A stretch of DNA of 51,717 nucleotides from Acidimicrobiia bacterium (GCA_030066265.1 JASJCF010000006.1:1-51717); one strand, 5' to 3'. Positions 14,304 through 25,566 are shown, numbered from the stretch's first letter. A program made the numbers and translations. The notes: generated by a model not told the origin, from the letters alone.

Positions 14304-14807
14304 GTGAAGCGATGGTTGGTGCTCGTGTTGGTGGCTTGTGGAGCATGCTCATCCGGTGTCGAGGCGCCCGATCCCGCGCCAGTCAGCCAGGTGTGCACGC
14401 AGACGTGGTGCATGGACGTTCCCGACGGTTGGGGAACCGAGGTCGGCGAGAACTACGTGGCGTTCAACCACGACGCCGATCCCGACGGGACCTTCCTCAC
14501 CGGCAACGTCGTCGACATGGAGGCCATCGTCACCTCTGCCGGGGGAACCTGGCCGGCGACGACGGAGGACGTCGTGCGGTCGTTCTGGGCGTTGCTCGAG
14601 GACGCCGAGGAGGGCTCGCTGCAGCGAACACAGCGCCAGGTCGGGGGCGCCATCCGGTCATGGGGCAGCCACTCCACCGGGGACATGTGGTACGTGCTCG
14701 TCCCGGTCGAGGGATCGACGGGGATCGGAGTCGAGATCCGTGGCCCGAACGAGACGTGGGAGCGCCACGCAGACATCGTCTTCCCGTCGATCGCTCCGAG
14801 GCCCTGA
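14304..14807 (+). CDS. lipoprotein of unknown function
   Basis: This 167-residue protein starts KRWLVLVLVACGACSSG, a short lipoprotein signal with candidate lipid-bearing Cys12 or Cys15. The mature domain has a Cys pair (QVCTQTWCMDVP) and a single compact fold with VPDGWGTEVGENYVAF, reminiscent of small periplasmic domains that begin with a 'P-x-G-W' strand. GTG 14304 is chosen for the TACCCT hexamer 7 nt upstream and the start of the signal peptide. No known function. Confidence 0.7.
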   Translation: MKRWLVLVLVACGACSSGVEAPDPAPVSQVCTQTWCMDVPDGWGTEVGENYVAFNHDADPDGTFLTGNVVDMEAIVTSAGGTWPATTEDVVRSFWALLEDAEEGSLQRTQRQVGGAIRSWGSHSTGDMWYVLVPVEGSTGIGVEIRGPNETWERHADIVFPSIAPRP

Positions 14808-14871
14808 CCCGAGGACCCAGTCGCTTCCGGAATGCCGACTCGTAGCGGTGCGGCGTCGTAACCTCGCAGCG

Positions 14872-16125
14872 ATGCCCGATTCGATCCACGTTCGTGGCGG
14901 AACCCCCTTGACCGGCGAGATCGCCGTGCTGGGCGCGAAGAACGCCGTCCTCAAGCACATGGTGGCGACCCTGCTCGCTCCGGGCACCCATCGGATCGAG
15001 AACGTCCCGGGAATCCTCGACGTCGAGATCATGGGACGGGTGCTCGAGCACGTCGGCGCATCCTGCCGGCAGGACGGCACAGTGTTGACCGTCGATGTGC
15101 CGGACGATCCGGTGCCGGAAGCTCCCCTCGAGCTCGTCCGGCAGATGCGGGCCTCCATCCTCGTCCTTGGCGCCTTGCTGGCACGGACGGGGGAGGCGAG
15201 GGTCGCCCTCCCGGGCGGTGACGACTTCGGCTCCCGGCCGATCGACTTCCACGTCAGGGGGCTCGAGGCGATGGGTGCCGAGTTCGACCTTCGGCACGGC
15301 GTCCTCTACGGCACGGCGCCACGTGGTCTCCACGGAACCGACGTCTTCTTGGAATTCCCGTCCGTGGGCGCAACCGAGAACCTGCTCCTGGCAGCGGTGC
15401 TCGCCGATGGCACCACCACCATCTCCAACGCCGCGAGAGAGCCCGAGCTCACCGATCTCGCCGAGTACCTCATGAAGATGGGCGCCAAGATCGACGGAGC
15501 GGGCACGTCCACCCTCGAGATCCACGGCGTTCCAGAGCTGCGGCCCGCTGTCCACCGAACCGTTCCCGATCGGCTCGAAGCCGGCACGTACCTCGTGGCG
15601 GGCGCGATGTCACGTGGCCGTGTGACCGTGACCGACTGTCGCCCCGAGCACCTGCGTATGGAACTGAGGAAACTCGAGGCGACCGGATGCGCGATCACAA
15701 CGACGGAGACGTCGATCACCGTCGAGGGCCCGGAGCGGCCGGTGGCCGTGGATATCGCAACGCTGCCTTACCCGGGGTTCCACACGGACATGCACCCCCA
15801 GATCGTCTCGTATCTGTCGGTCGCCGACGGAACCTCGCTCGTGACCGAGAACGTCTACGCCGGGCGCTTCCGCTATCTCGGTGAGCTGAATCGTATGGGG
15901 TGCGATATCCACGCCGATGGGCAACACGTGGTCATTCGGGGGGTGGACGAGCTGTCCGGATGCGAGATCGAGGGATGTGACATCCGGGCTGCGGCCGCGC
16001 TGACGATTGCGGGGCTTCGCGCCGACGGCGAGACCATCATCCGAGACGCCCATCATGTCGACCGCGGGTACGACGGCTTCGTCGGCAAGCTCGCATCGCT
16101 CGGAGCGGACATCACGAGGGCATGA
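14872..16125 (+). CDS. murA: UDP-N-acetylglucosamine 1-carboxyvinyltransferase
   Basis: This 417-residue enzyme transfers enolpyruvate from PEP to UDP-GlcNAc, the first committed step of peptidoglycan synthesis. LGAKNAVLKHMVATLL at 20-35 carries the catalytic KN pair, RASILVLGALLAR and PSVGATENLLLAA are family signatures, and the C-terminal LVTENVYAGRFRYLGEL closes the active site. The loop residue equivalent to E. coli Cys115 is Asp117 (LPGGDDFGSRP), as in mycobacteria, where it confers fosfomycin resistance. ATG 14872 follows TAACCT (14859-14864) by 7 nt. The stop overlaps the next gene by ATGA. Confidence 0.95.
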   Translation: MPDSIHVRGGTPLTGEIAVLGAKNAVLKHMVATLLAPGTHRIENVPGILDVEIMGRVLEHVGASCRQDGTVLTVDVPDDPVPEAPLELVRQMRASILVLGALLARTGEARVALPGGDDFGSRPIDFHVRGLEAMGAEFDLRHGVLYGTAPRGLHGTDVFLEFPSVGATENLLLAAVLADGTTTISNAAREPELTDLAEYLMKMGAKIDGAGTSTLEIHGVPELRPAVHRTVPDRLEAGTYLVAGAMSRGRVTVTDCRPEHLRMELRKLEATGCAITTTETSITVEGPERPVAVDIATLPYPGFHTDMHPQIVSYLSVADGTSLVTENVYAGRFRYLGELNRMGCDIHADGQHVVIRGVDELSGCEIEGCDIRAAAALTIAGLRADGETIIRDAHHVDRGYDGFVGKLASLGADITRA

Positions 16126-17459
16126 CCGTCGCACGGATCGCCGGGATTCTGCTCGGGCTCGTGGCCCTGGTGGTCACGATGCCCGTTCACGCCCGAGAAC
16201 CGGCCGTGCAACCGCCGGTGGAGATCGTCTCGATCGAGCTGGTCGGCGACTCCGGCACCCGGTTCGAGGTCGATGGCAGGCGGTACGTCGGGCCCCTTCG
16301 CTTCCTCGCCATGGCCGACGGGCTCGCCTTGGCCGAACGGGCTTCCATCGAGCAGTATCTGCAGGGAATCGCCGAGATGCCGTTCCTGTGGCCCGAAGAT
16401 GCCCTGCAGGCGCAGGCGGTTGCGGCTCGGACCTACCTCGCTCGCACGCTTCGGGGTGGCCGAAACGGCGACGCAGCGAAGTACGCCTACGACATCTGCG
16501 CAACGAGCAGGTGCCAGGTCTACAAGGGCGTCCAGCTGGTGGAGGACGACCACGGCGATCGCTGGCGCGATGCTGTCGATGCGACGAAGAACGAGCTGGT
16601 CCTCTCCAACGGTGTCCCCATCGAGGCCGTGTACTCGTCATCGGCCGGGAGCCGAACCCGTGCCAACCAAGACGTGTGGGCCTCGGATCCCGTGCCGTAT
16701 CTCCAGCCCGTCGACTCTCCCGAGATCGGTGTCGCCCCGTATGCGACGTGGCAGATCGAGCTCACCGCCGACCAATTCGTCCAGATCCTGCGTGCGGATG
16801 GGGTGGCCGTGGGAGGTTCCCTCATGGCGCTCGACGTCGACGATCCGCCCGAGGGCCTCGGGCGAGCTTCGCTGACCGTCGTCACGACCGGCGGCACGGA
16901 AACCCTGCTCGCCCCGAGCCTGCGGGGCGTGTTCAACCGTCGCGGAGACGACCTGTACCCGGGCGCTCTGCCTGCGAAGCTCCCCTCCGGCCTCCGGCTG
17001 CCCCAGCCCCTCCCGTCGGCCACCTACACCATCGACCATGTGGTGGTTCCTGCCCGTGTTGCCGATCGATTCCTCCCGGAGGACGACTATCCACGCGGCG
17101 ACCGAATCGTCATCGATGGCGAGGGCTGGGGTCACGGAGTGGGCATGAGCCAATGGGGCGCAAGGGCCATGGCCGAGAGCGGCTCCGATCACTCGGCGAT
17201 TCTCGCCCACTACTACGGCGGCCTCGAGCCGGAGGTGGCGTCCGAGCTCGTTCCGGAGGTGGTGCTCGTCGGTCTGTCCAATGGCCGGACTGCCATCGAA
17301 GTGGCCATCGATGGCGATGCCTCCCTCTTGGTCAACGGAGTTCCCGCCGGGCAGATCTCCTCGGGCACGTGGTATCTGCGTGCCACGGGTGACGGTGTCG
17401 GGGTCGTGGCCGGTGACGGCGACATGCTCGTCCTCACGGACCGACCTTGGCCGCGATGA
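16122..17459 (+). CDS. secreted SpoIID/LytB-domain protein
   Basis: This 445-residue protein has a signal peptide (RIAGILLGLVALVVTMPVHA, cleavage after VHA). The SpoIID/LytB domain spans about 65-360: EMPFLWPEDALQAQAVAARTYLAR, a Cys-bearing DICATSRCQVYKG, SSSAGSRTRANQDVW, and the hallmark GWGHGVGMSQWGARAMAESG. SpoIID family proteins are lytic transglycosylases or amidase enhancers acting on peptidoglycan. A C-terminal ~80-residue beta domain follows. It is coupled to murA by ATGA, which links a wall-remodelling enzyme with wall precursor synthesis in an organism that need not sporulate. Confidence 0.85.
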   Translation: MTVARIAGILLGLVALVVTMPVHAREPAVQPPVEIVSIELVGDSGTRFEVDGRRYVGPLRFLAMADGLALAERASIEQYLQGIAEMPFLWPEDALQAQAVAARTYLARTLRGGRNGDAAKYAYDICATSRCQVYKGVQLVEDDHGDRWRDAVDATKNELVLSNGVPIEAVYSSSAGSRTRANQDVWASDPVPYLQPVDSPEIGVAPYATWQIELTADQFVQILRADGVAVGGSLMALDVDDPPEGLGRASLTVVTTGGTETLLAPSLRGVFNRRGDDLYPGALPAKLPSGLRLPQPLPSATYTIDHVVVPARVADRFLPEDDYPRGDRIVIDGEGWGHGVGMSQWGARAMAESGSDHSAILAHYYGGLEPEVASELVPEVVLVGLSNGRTAIEVAIDGDASLLVNGVPAGQISSGTWYLRATGDGVGVVAGDGDMLVLTDRPWPR

Positions 17460-17550
17460 TGGGAAGTATTCTCCCTACGGCGGTGTTGCAAAGGATGCCG
17501 GCGCCACGAGCGCCCGCTGTACCGTGGCCGAGGTTTGGGCCGGAGGAACC

Positions 17551-17844
17551 ATGAGCGAAGTCGAAGGCAGCATCATCCAGATCGCATCCGCGACCGACCG
17601 TCGCACGGACGGCGAGTCCGACATCGATCGCGATCAGCTCGATGCCACGCTCGACTACATCCGGCCTGCGTTGCTGGCCGACGGCGGTGACATGATCCTG
17701 CAAGGTGTCGATGGCGGCACGGTGTACCTGGAGCTGGTCGGAGCATGCGGCGGCTGCCCGATCTCGGAGACGACGGTGACGGCAGGAATCGAGCGGATCC
17801 TGCGCGACCGCGTGCCGGGCGTGACAGAAGTGGTTGCCGAGTAG
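17551..17844 (+). CDS. NifU C-terminal domain protein (Fe-S cluster scaffold)
   Basis: This is a 97-residue Nfu-type protein. Residues 30-97 hold the NifU_C domain with DYIRPALLADGGDM and the cluster-binding pair Cys66/Cys69 in GACGGCP. Such domains carry transient [4Fe-4S] clusters for delivery to apoproteins. ATG 17551 has GGAGGAA upstream, and TACCGT at 17520-17525 is a likely -10 giving a short leader. A free-standing NifU domain of this size is common in actinobacteria. The cysteine desulfurase 3 kb downstream could be its sulfur source, though that enzyme pairs with mnmA. Confidence 0.9.
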   Translation: MSEVEGSIIQIASATDRRTDGESDIDRDQLDATLDYIRPALLADGGDMILQGVDGGTVYLELVGACGGCPISETTVTAGIERILRDRVPGVTEVVAE

Positions 17845-17852
17845 CCGGTCAC

Positions 17853-17858
17853 TAACGT
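17853..17858 (+). promoter_or_regulatory. -10 hexamer TAACGT for meaB
   Basis: TAACGT lies 7 nt before ATG 17866 and after the stop of the NifU-domain gene; no ribosome-binding site intervenes. Confidence 0.55.
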
Positions 17859-17865
17859 CGCCGTC

Positions 17866-18786
17866 ATGGACGACGAGCAGCTGATCGCCAATGCGCGGGG
17901 CGGAGACGCACGATCACTCGCACGGACGCTCAGCGCAATCGAGGATCGCACGGTCGCTGGACGACGGGCATTCGCCGACCTCTTTCGGGCATCGGGCACT
18001 GCATGGACGATCGGCGTCACGGGTGCACCGGGATCCGGGAAGTCGACGCTGGTCTCGGCGCTCCTTCCCGAGCTGGTGGAGCACGGCGACGTCGCCGTGG
18101 TTGCGGTCGACCCGTCGAGTCCGTTCACCGGTGGGGCGATTCTGGGGGATCGGATCCGAATGACGGATTCCTCCCGAGATGATCGGGTCTACATCCGATC
18201 CCTCGCGAATCGTGGCGCTCTCGGGGGTATCTCGGACACGACACCTTCGATCGTGGCCGCCCTCGATGGCCTCGGCTTCCCCGAGATCGTGGTCGAGACC
18301 GTCGGCGTCGGTCAGTCCGAGATCGAGGTCGCCACGACGACCGACACGACCATCGTGGTGGTGAGCCCCGGTTGGGGAGATGCGATCCAGACCAGCAAGG
18401 CCGGGTTTCTGGAGATCGGGGACATCTTCGTCGTGAACAAAGCGGATCGCGACGGCTTCGAGGCCGCCGTTCGGGATCTCGAGACCATGATGGCGTTGGG
18501 TCCCGAGATGCCGTGGATGCCCCCGGTCGTTGCCACGGTCGCCACGACCGGGTCCGGTGTCGACGATCTCATGGCGGCCATTGCGAGCCACCGCGCCCAT
18601 CTCGAGGCCACGGATGCCCGGCGTGTCCGACGCAGGAGGGCTGCGGCGAGACAGCTCGCAGCAGCCATCCGGCTCGAAGCGGATGAAGCTTCCGACCCTG
18701 GGTCGCTCGATGATCTGGTAACGGCGATCGCAGAGCGCTCCGTCGACCCATGGACCGCAGCGGTGTCCCTGCTGGCCGCCAAGTAG
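17866..18786 (+). CDS. meaB: MeaB/ArgK-type GTPase, cobalamin mutase chaperone
   Basis: This 306-residue G3E GTPase has Walker A GAPGSGKS at 53-60, the DPSSPFTGGAILGDRIRM segment (about 82-99) characteristic of MeaB, ETVGVGQSE (switch), and NKAD for guanine recognition. MeaB protects and reloads methylmalonyl-CoA mutase with adenosylcobalamin. No mutase gene is in the window, but an enoyl-CoA hydratase follows, so acyl-CoA metabolism is a plausible context. Isobutyryl-CoA mutase would be another possible client. Confidence 0.9.
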   Translation: MDDEQLIANARGGDARSLARTLSAIEDRTVAGRRAFADLFRASGTAWTIGVTGAPGSGKSTLVSALLPELVEHGDVAVVAVDPSSPFTGGAILGDRIRMTDSSRDDRVYIRSLANRGALGGISDTTPSIVAALDGLGFPEIVVETVGVGQSEIEVATTTDTTIVVVSPGWGDAIQTSKAGFLEIGDIFVVNKADRDGFEAAVRDLETMMALGPEMPWMPPVVATVATTGSGVDDLMAAIASHRAHLEATDARRVRRRRAAARQLAAAIRLEADEASDPGSLDDLVTAIAERSVDPWTAAVSLLAAK

Positions 18787-18866
18787 CCTGGGCACGAGCA
18801 CCCCGGCGAGGGCGATCCCCGATGGATCTGCCGGGTCGGGACCTGCGGAACTCGGGAGGGGAACGG

Positions 18867-19634
18867 ATGGAATTGGTCAGGTACGAACAGCGGGGTGCGG
18901 TTGCGGTGATCACGCTGGATCGACCGCCCGTCAACGCCCTGAACAGCGAGCTGATTGCCGACATCGACGCGGCGGTCGGACGTGCTGAGGACGATGATGT
19001 CCGTGCCGTGGTGATCACGGGTGCGCCGCACTTCGCCGCCGGAGCCGATATCACCGGCTTCCAGGCCGCCTACGAGAGCGGCGGCAAGGAGCGGCAGGCG
19101 ACTGATCTATCGGACACGGTGCTACGACTCGAGCATCTCGCCAAGCCGACATTCGCAGCCGTCCACGGCTTTGCGCTCGGAGGTGGCCTCGAGCTCGCGA
19201 TGGGGTCGGACTTCCGCTACCTGGCTGAGACCGCCACGGTCGGGCAACCCGAGGTCAAGCTGGGTCTGATCCCAGGGGCGGGCGGAACACAGCGCCTCGC
19301 ACGCCTCGTCGGTCCGCAGCGATGCAAAGAGCTCTGCATGTCCGGCCGCCACATCGACGCCGAGGAAGCCCATGCGATCGGTCTCGCCGACAAGGTGGTG
19401 GCCGACGATCGATTGCTCGAGGTGACGCTCGCCGATGCGGAGGCGTTTGCGTCGGGCCCGACGGCTGCGTACGCAGGGGTCAAACGCGCTGTCGCCGAGG
19501 GGTTCGGTCGTCCGATCGAGGTCGCGCTCGAGATCGAGGCGAAGGAGTTCCACCACGTGTTCAGCTCAGACGATGCTCGAATCGGCGTGCGGGCCTTCCT
19601 CGACAAGGAGTCACCTGAGTTCACCGGTCGTTGA
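18867..19634 (+). CDS. enoyl-CoA hydratase/isomerase family protein
   Basis: This 255-residue crotonase-fold enzyme has FAAGADITGF (oxyanion and CoA pocket), HGFALGGGLELAMG with the first catalytic Glu, and GQPEVKLGLIPGAGGTQRL with the second Glu. Both glutamates of true hydratases are present, so hydration of trans-2-enoyl-CoA is likely. ATG 18867 has GGGAGGGGA upstream. A TAGCCT hexamer at 18784-18789 overlaps the meaB stop and may start transcription with a ~70-nt leader; read-through from meaB is equally possible. Confidence 0.92.
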   Translation: MELVRYEQRGAVAVITLDRPPVNALNSELIADIDAAVGRAEDDDVRAVVITGAPHFAAGADITGFQAAYESGGKERQATDLSDTVLRLEHLAKPTFAAVHGFALGGGLELAMGSDFRYLAETATVGQPEVKLGLIPGAGGTQRLARLVGPQRCKELCMSGRHIDAEEAHAIGLADKVVADDRLLEVTLADAEAFASGPTAAYAGVKRAVAEGFGRPIEVALEIEAKEFHHVFSSDDARIGVRAFLDKESPEFTGR

Positions 19635-19682
19635 CCGGTCCGGGTTTCCACGGCGCGACGAGCTGAATCCGGGTCCTCGATC

Positions 19683-19688
19683 TACCCT
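19683..19688 (+). promoter_or_regulatory. -10 hexamer TACCCT for the membrane-anchored hydrolase-like gene
   Basis: TACCCT is 6 nt before ATG 19695, with no Shine-Dalgarno between. Confidence 0.55.
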
Positions 19689-19694
19689 TCCTCG

Positions 19695-20834
19695 ATGGCC
19701 TGGTCGGTCCCACGGTGGACCTTTCGCGTGGTGTTGGCACTCGTGTTCGTGCTCGGACTCGTGTGGTTCGCCATGTCGTGGGTGCATGCGAACGACATCC
19801 GCGCTGCGTTTCTCATCCCTGCGCCCGTGTTCGACGACTATCCGCTGACGGTGACCAACAACGAGGCCGGACGGATCACCGTCACGCGGAGCCCATGGAG
19901 CGAGCGAGAGGGCCTGTGGGGCCTCGACGGTGACGATGCATATGCCCAGGTGTCGACCATCGTCCGGCTCGAGGCCGAGACCGTCGAGCGCGGCCTCAGA
20001 ACGCTCGAAGGTGAGTTCTCGATCGGCGACTCGGCCCGCATCGATCCCGACGCCTACACGGGCGATCCCTTCACGGCGCACGGAATCGCCTGGGAGCCGC
20101 TGGTCATTCCATCCGAGATCGGTCCCCATCAGGGCTGGTTCGTCGACGGGAGGCGATCGACGTGGATCGTCTTCGTCCACGGAAAGGGTGATGATCGCCT
20201 CACCGAGTCACTTCGGATGATCCCGCGCCTCGTCGAGCAGGGTTTCCCGGTGATGGTGATCACGATCCGCAACGATGTGGGTGCGACCCCTTCCAGTTCG
20301 GGGATGCGCCTGTGGGGACTCGAGGAGTGGCGCGACGTCGACGCCGCCGTCCAGCTCGGTCTCCGCAAGGGAGCCAAGGATGTGGTCCTCGTCGCTTCCG
20401 GCTTCGGTGCGAGCATCGTGTCCACCTTCCTGCACGAATCCGACCAGATCGGTGTCGTGCGAGGGGCGGTGCTGGACTCGCCCGTCGTCGATCTCGAAGG
20501 CAGCGTCATCCGATGGTCACGCGAGGGTGGTACGCCCCGTATCGTTGGCTGGCTCGGGCGGAGGCTCGCAACCGTCCGGTTCGGGATGGAATGGGATCTG
20601 CTCGACCAGATCGAACGGGCAGACGAGTTCGACGTTCCGATGTTCATCCTGTTCGGCGGAGAGGATCCTGTGACGTATCCCGAGGACATCGAGAGGTTCG
20701 CAGACGCAGTGGACCCCCTCGCCGACCGGCAACGCTTCGAGCAGGGCGGCCACACCGACCTGTGGAACATCGATCAGTTCCGCTACGAGACGGTGGTCAC
20801 GTCGTGGCTGACCGAACTCCTCGGGACCGAGTGA
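19695..20834 (+). CDS. membrane-anchored alpha/beta hydrolase-like protein, nucleophile apparently lost
   Basis: This 379-residue protein has an N-terminal membrane anchor (VVLALVFVLGLVWFAMSWV, 12-30) and an extracytoplasmic alpha/beta hydrolase domain from about 135. The oxyanion loop VFVHGKG (159-165), the acid in LFGGEDPVTYPED and the histidine in EQGGHTDLW are present. However, the nucleophile elbow reads V-A-S-G-F-G (233-238), so the position of the GxSxG serine is Gly236; Ser235 or Ser240 are off-register. It may be a binding protein or use an unusual nucleophile. The stop is 2 nt before the cysteine desulfurase ATG. Confidence 0.8.
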   Translation: MAWSVPRWTFRVVLALVFVLGLVWFAMSWVHANDIRAAFLIPAPVFDDYPLTVTNNEAGRITVTRSPWSEREGLWGLDGDDAYAQVSTIVRLEAETVERGLRTLEGEFSIGDSARIDPDAYTGDPFTAHGIAWEPLVIPSEIGPHQGWFVDGRRSTWIVFVHGKGDDRLTESLRMIPRLVEQGFPVMVITIRNDVGATPSSSGMRLWGLEEWRDVDAAVQLGLRKGAKDVVLVASGFGASIVSTFLHESDQIGVVRGAVLDSPVVDLEGSVIRWSREGGTPRIVGWLGRRLATVRFGMEWDLLDQIERADEFDVPMFILFGGEDPVTYPEDIERFADAVDPLADRQRFEQGGHTDLWNIDQFRYETVVTSWLTELLGTE

Positions 20835-20836
20835 CC

Positions 20837-21973
20837 ATGGCGGAGATCTACCTCGACCACGCCGCAACAGCGCCGCTCCGGCCGGAGGCGCGTGATGCGA
20901 TGGTCAAAGCACTCGACGAGATCGGCGGGAATCCCTCCGGCTCCCACGCCGTGGCGAGGATGGCGAAGAACGCCCTCGAGGAGTCCCGGGAGCGGGCAGC
21001 GGAGCTGCTCGGCGCTGATCGTCCCGATGAGATCGTGTTCACCGGCGGAGGTACCGAATCGGACAACCTCGCGATCGTCGGATCGGTTCGCGCCTCGGCC
21101 GGCCGTGCGGTCGTCACCTCCACGATCGAGCACAAGGCCGTTCTCGAAGCGGCGAAGCACCTCCACGCGATGGGGAGCGCGTGGTCGACCGTCGGGTGTG
21201 ATCGCGACGGTGTCGTCATGCCGACGACGTGCGCAGATGTCGTTGGCGGCAACGAGGCGACCGTGAGTGTCATGGCCGCCAACAACGAGACGGGTGCGCT
21301 CCAGCCCGTGGCTGAGATCGCAGGATCGGTCCGAGGGTCGCAACCCGGTGTCGTCGTCCACACCGACGCCGTCCAAGCCTTCGTCGGGGGCGAGGTCACC
21401 GTCGCCTCGACACGAGCGGATCTCATCACGCTCTCGGCGCACAAGTTCGGCGGTCCCAAGGGTGTGGGCCTGCTGTACGTGCGCTCCGGGACGCCCCTGG
21501 AGCCGCTCGTCCACGGCGGGGGACAGGAGGCCGGCCGCCGGTCGGGGACGGCGAATGTCCCTGGGATCGTGGGCATGGTCGAAGCGATGGCCGCAACGGT
21601 CTCGGATCGGGACCGATTCCGTGACGACGTGGGTGGCGAACGAGACCGATTCGAAGCGGTGTTGGCAGATCGCCTTCCGAAGGCAGCGATCACGGCGAGA
21701 GAGGTCCCCCGGATGCCGCACTTCTCCCATGTGCGATTCCCGGAGATTCGTGCAGAGACGTTGCTCATCAGGCTCGATCGGATCGGCGTCCGCGCCGCAG
21801 CGGGATCTGCTTGCCAATCCGGAGCGATCGAGCCCAGCCACGTGCTCACGGCCATGGGCATGGCGCCGGCAGCCGCTGCCGAGTGTGTTCGCTTCAGCTT
21901 CGGGTGGGCGTCTCGGGTGGGCGATGGTGAGGCCGCAGCGCACATCGTCGCCGACATGGTGGATTCGATCTGA
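20837..21973 (+). CDS. cysteine desulfurase (NifS/IscS family)
   Basis: This 378-residue PLP enzyme transfers sulfur from cysteine as a persulfide. Lys203 in LSAHKFGGPKG binds PLP, His99 in TIEHKAV stacks on the cofactor, and Cys326 in AAGSACQSGAIEPSHVL is the persulfide-forming residue on a flexible loop. The downstream mnmA starts in the stop codon (TGATG), so this desulfurase most likely supplies sulfur for tRNA 2-thiouridine; wider Fe-S supply is possible. The ATG at 20837 is 2 nt after the previous stop. Confidence 0.93.
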   Translation: MAEIYLDHAATAPLRPEARDAMVKALDEIGGNPSGSHAVARMAKNALEESRERAAELLGADRPDEIVFTGGGTESDNLAIVGSVRASAGRAVVTSTIEHKAVLEAAKHLHAMGSAWSTVGCDRDGVVMPTTCADVVGGNEATVSVMAANNETGALQPVAEIAGSVRGSQPGVVVHTDAVQAFVGGEVTVASTRADLITLSAHKFGGPKGVGLLYVRSGTPLEPLVHGGGQEAGRRSGTANVPGIVGMVEAMAATVSDRDRFRDDVGGERDRFEAVLADRLPKAAITAREVPRMPHFSHVRFPEIRAETLLIRLDRIGVRAAAGSACQSGAIEPSHVLTAMGMAPAAAAECVRFSFGWASRVGDGEAAAHIVADMVDSI

Positions 21974-23052
21974 TGCGCGCGCTCGTTGCGATGTCCGGCG
22001 GTGTCGACAGCTCAGTCGCCGCGGCCCTCATGCTGGAACAGGGCGCCGAGGTCATCGGTGTCACGCTCAAGCAGTGGGAGGGACCCGACGGCTCCATGCC
22101 CGTGTCGGGATGCTGCACGCTGTCGGATGCCGAGGACGCCAGGCGTGTCGCTGCGCAGCTCGACATCCCGTACTACGTGCTCGACTATGTCGACGAGTTC
22201 ACCGAAGCGGTCGTCAAACCCTTCGCCGAGGGGTATCTCAACGGCCTGACCCCGAACCCCTGTGTCGAATGCAATCGGAAGGTCCGGTTTCGAGCACTCC
22301 TCGACCGGACGGCGGAGCTCGATTGTGACGTCCTGGTGACCGGGCACCACGCCAGGGTGGAGCGTTCGGGTGGGAAGTACCGACTGAGGAGGGCGATCGA
22401 CCCGACGAAGGATCAGTCGTATGTGCTGCACATGCTCGACCAGAGCTCGTTGGCGAAGGTGCGGCTCCCCGTCGGGGAGATGACCAAGACCCAGGTGCGC
22501 GCCCGTGCGGCCGCACTGGGCCTGCGCACAGCGGCCAAACCCGACAGCCAGGACATCTGCTTCGTCACCTCGGGCGACTACCGGGACTTCCTCGGGACGG
22601 TCGTGCCGGCTGCGGCGTCGGGCGGTGAGATCGTCGACACCGATGGGAATGTCGTCGGGCACCACGCAGGGACGGCATCGTTCACGATCGGGCAGAGAAA
22701 AGGCCTCGGTGTCGCCGTGGGAGAGCCACGGTTCGTCGTCGACATCGAGCCGAGGGAACAGGTCGTCACCATCGGGACCAAGGAGGATCTCCTCACGGAC
22801 TCGTGCGTGGCGGTCGACATGAGCTTCGTCGACGAGCCCATCGAGCCAGGGGATCACGTCGAGGTGAAGGTCCGCTATCGCACCGAACCGGTCGGTGCCA
22901 CCGCCGCCCCCCACGCCGGTGGATGGGAGTTCCGCTTCGATCGGCCCCAGCCCCGCCCGGCGCCAGGGCAAGCGCTCGTCGCCTATCGCGGCGAGTACGT
23001 CCTCGGAGGTGGCACCATCGTCGATGCTCGGTCGGGTGTCACGGTCGGCGGG

Positions 23053-23055
<3 letters not shown>
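21973..23055 (+). CDS. mnmA: tRNA-specific 2-thiouridylase
   Basis: This 360-residue enzyme thiolates U34 of tRNA-Lys, -Glu and -Gln. It has the PP-loop SGGVDSSVAA (8-17), catalytic Cys97 in NPCVECN and Cys196 in QDICFVTSGDYRDFL, the tRNA-binding central domain and the C-terminal beta domain (IGQRKGLGVAVGEPRFV). Its start overlaps the cysteine desulfurase stop. The tRNA-Glu and tRNA-Gln in this window have C34 anticodons and are not substrates; U34 isoacceptors must be elsewhere. Confidence 0.96.
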
Positions 23056-25098
<2,043 letters not shown>

Positions 25099-25100
25099 CG

Positions 25101-25556
25101 TCAGATCGCCAGGAAGGCCACGCCCAGCCCGAGCGCAATCAGGATCGGGATGGCGGCGACCCAGGTGGGTGCCGTGACGCCGTCGACCAACGGTGTCAGG
25201 AAGCCGATCGTGATGAAGATCACCGTGGCAGCGGGGACGGCGTACGGGACGAGGTCGGCCACGACGGCTTGGTCGGTGACCACGATGGCCGCCACGGCGA
25301 CGAACCATCCGCCGGCGACGGTCCACGAGAAGGTCCGCAGGCCGTTGCTCGTCGCACGGAGGCGCCTCCAGAGTGCGCCCGAAGCTGCACCGAGCGTCAG
25401 GGCGGCGAGCACGACGACGAGGCTGTTGGCATAGGTCTCGTTGGGGCTGTCGACGAACAGCCCGATGATCGCTGCCACGATGGCACCGATGGCGCCTGCG
25501 ACCACGCCGGCGAGCACGGGGTTCCACGTGTTCGGGTCATAGGTGTACTCGTTCAT
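25101..25556 (-). CDS. four-helix membrane protein of unknown function
   Basis: This 151-residue protein has a Tyr/Asn-rich N-terminus (NEYTYDPNTWNP) and four to five hydrophobic segments: VLAGVVAGAIGAIVAAIIGLF, LVVVLAALTLGAASGAL, WFVAVAAIVVT, ATVIFITIGFL and AIPILIALGLGVAFLAI. I do not recognise a family. ATG 25556 lies 10 nt after the stop of the next minus-strand gene, with GGTGAG just upstream, so the two small genes form an operon. It converges with ligA, 2 nt from its stop. Confidence 0.75.
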   Translation of the reverse strand: MNEYTYDPNTWNPVLAGVVAGAIGAIVAAIIGLFVDSPNETYANSLVVVLAALTLGAASGALWRRLRATSNGLRTFSWTVAGGWFVAVAAIVVTDQAVVADLVPYAVPAATVIFITIGFLTPLVDGVTAPTWVAAIPILIALGLGVAFLAI

Positions 25557-25566
25557 CTCACCCTGA

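Noticed and set aside
20783-21943. 386-codon and overlapping 369-codon minus-strand frames
   Set aside because: Both are antisense to the cysteine desulfurase, whose PLP and persulfide residues are intact.
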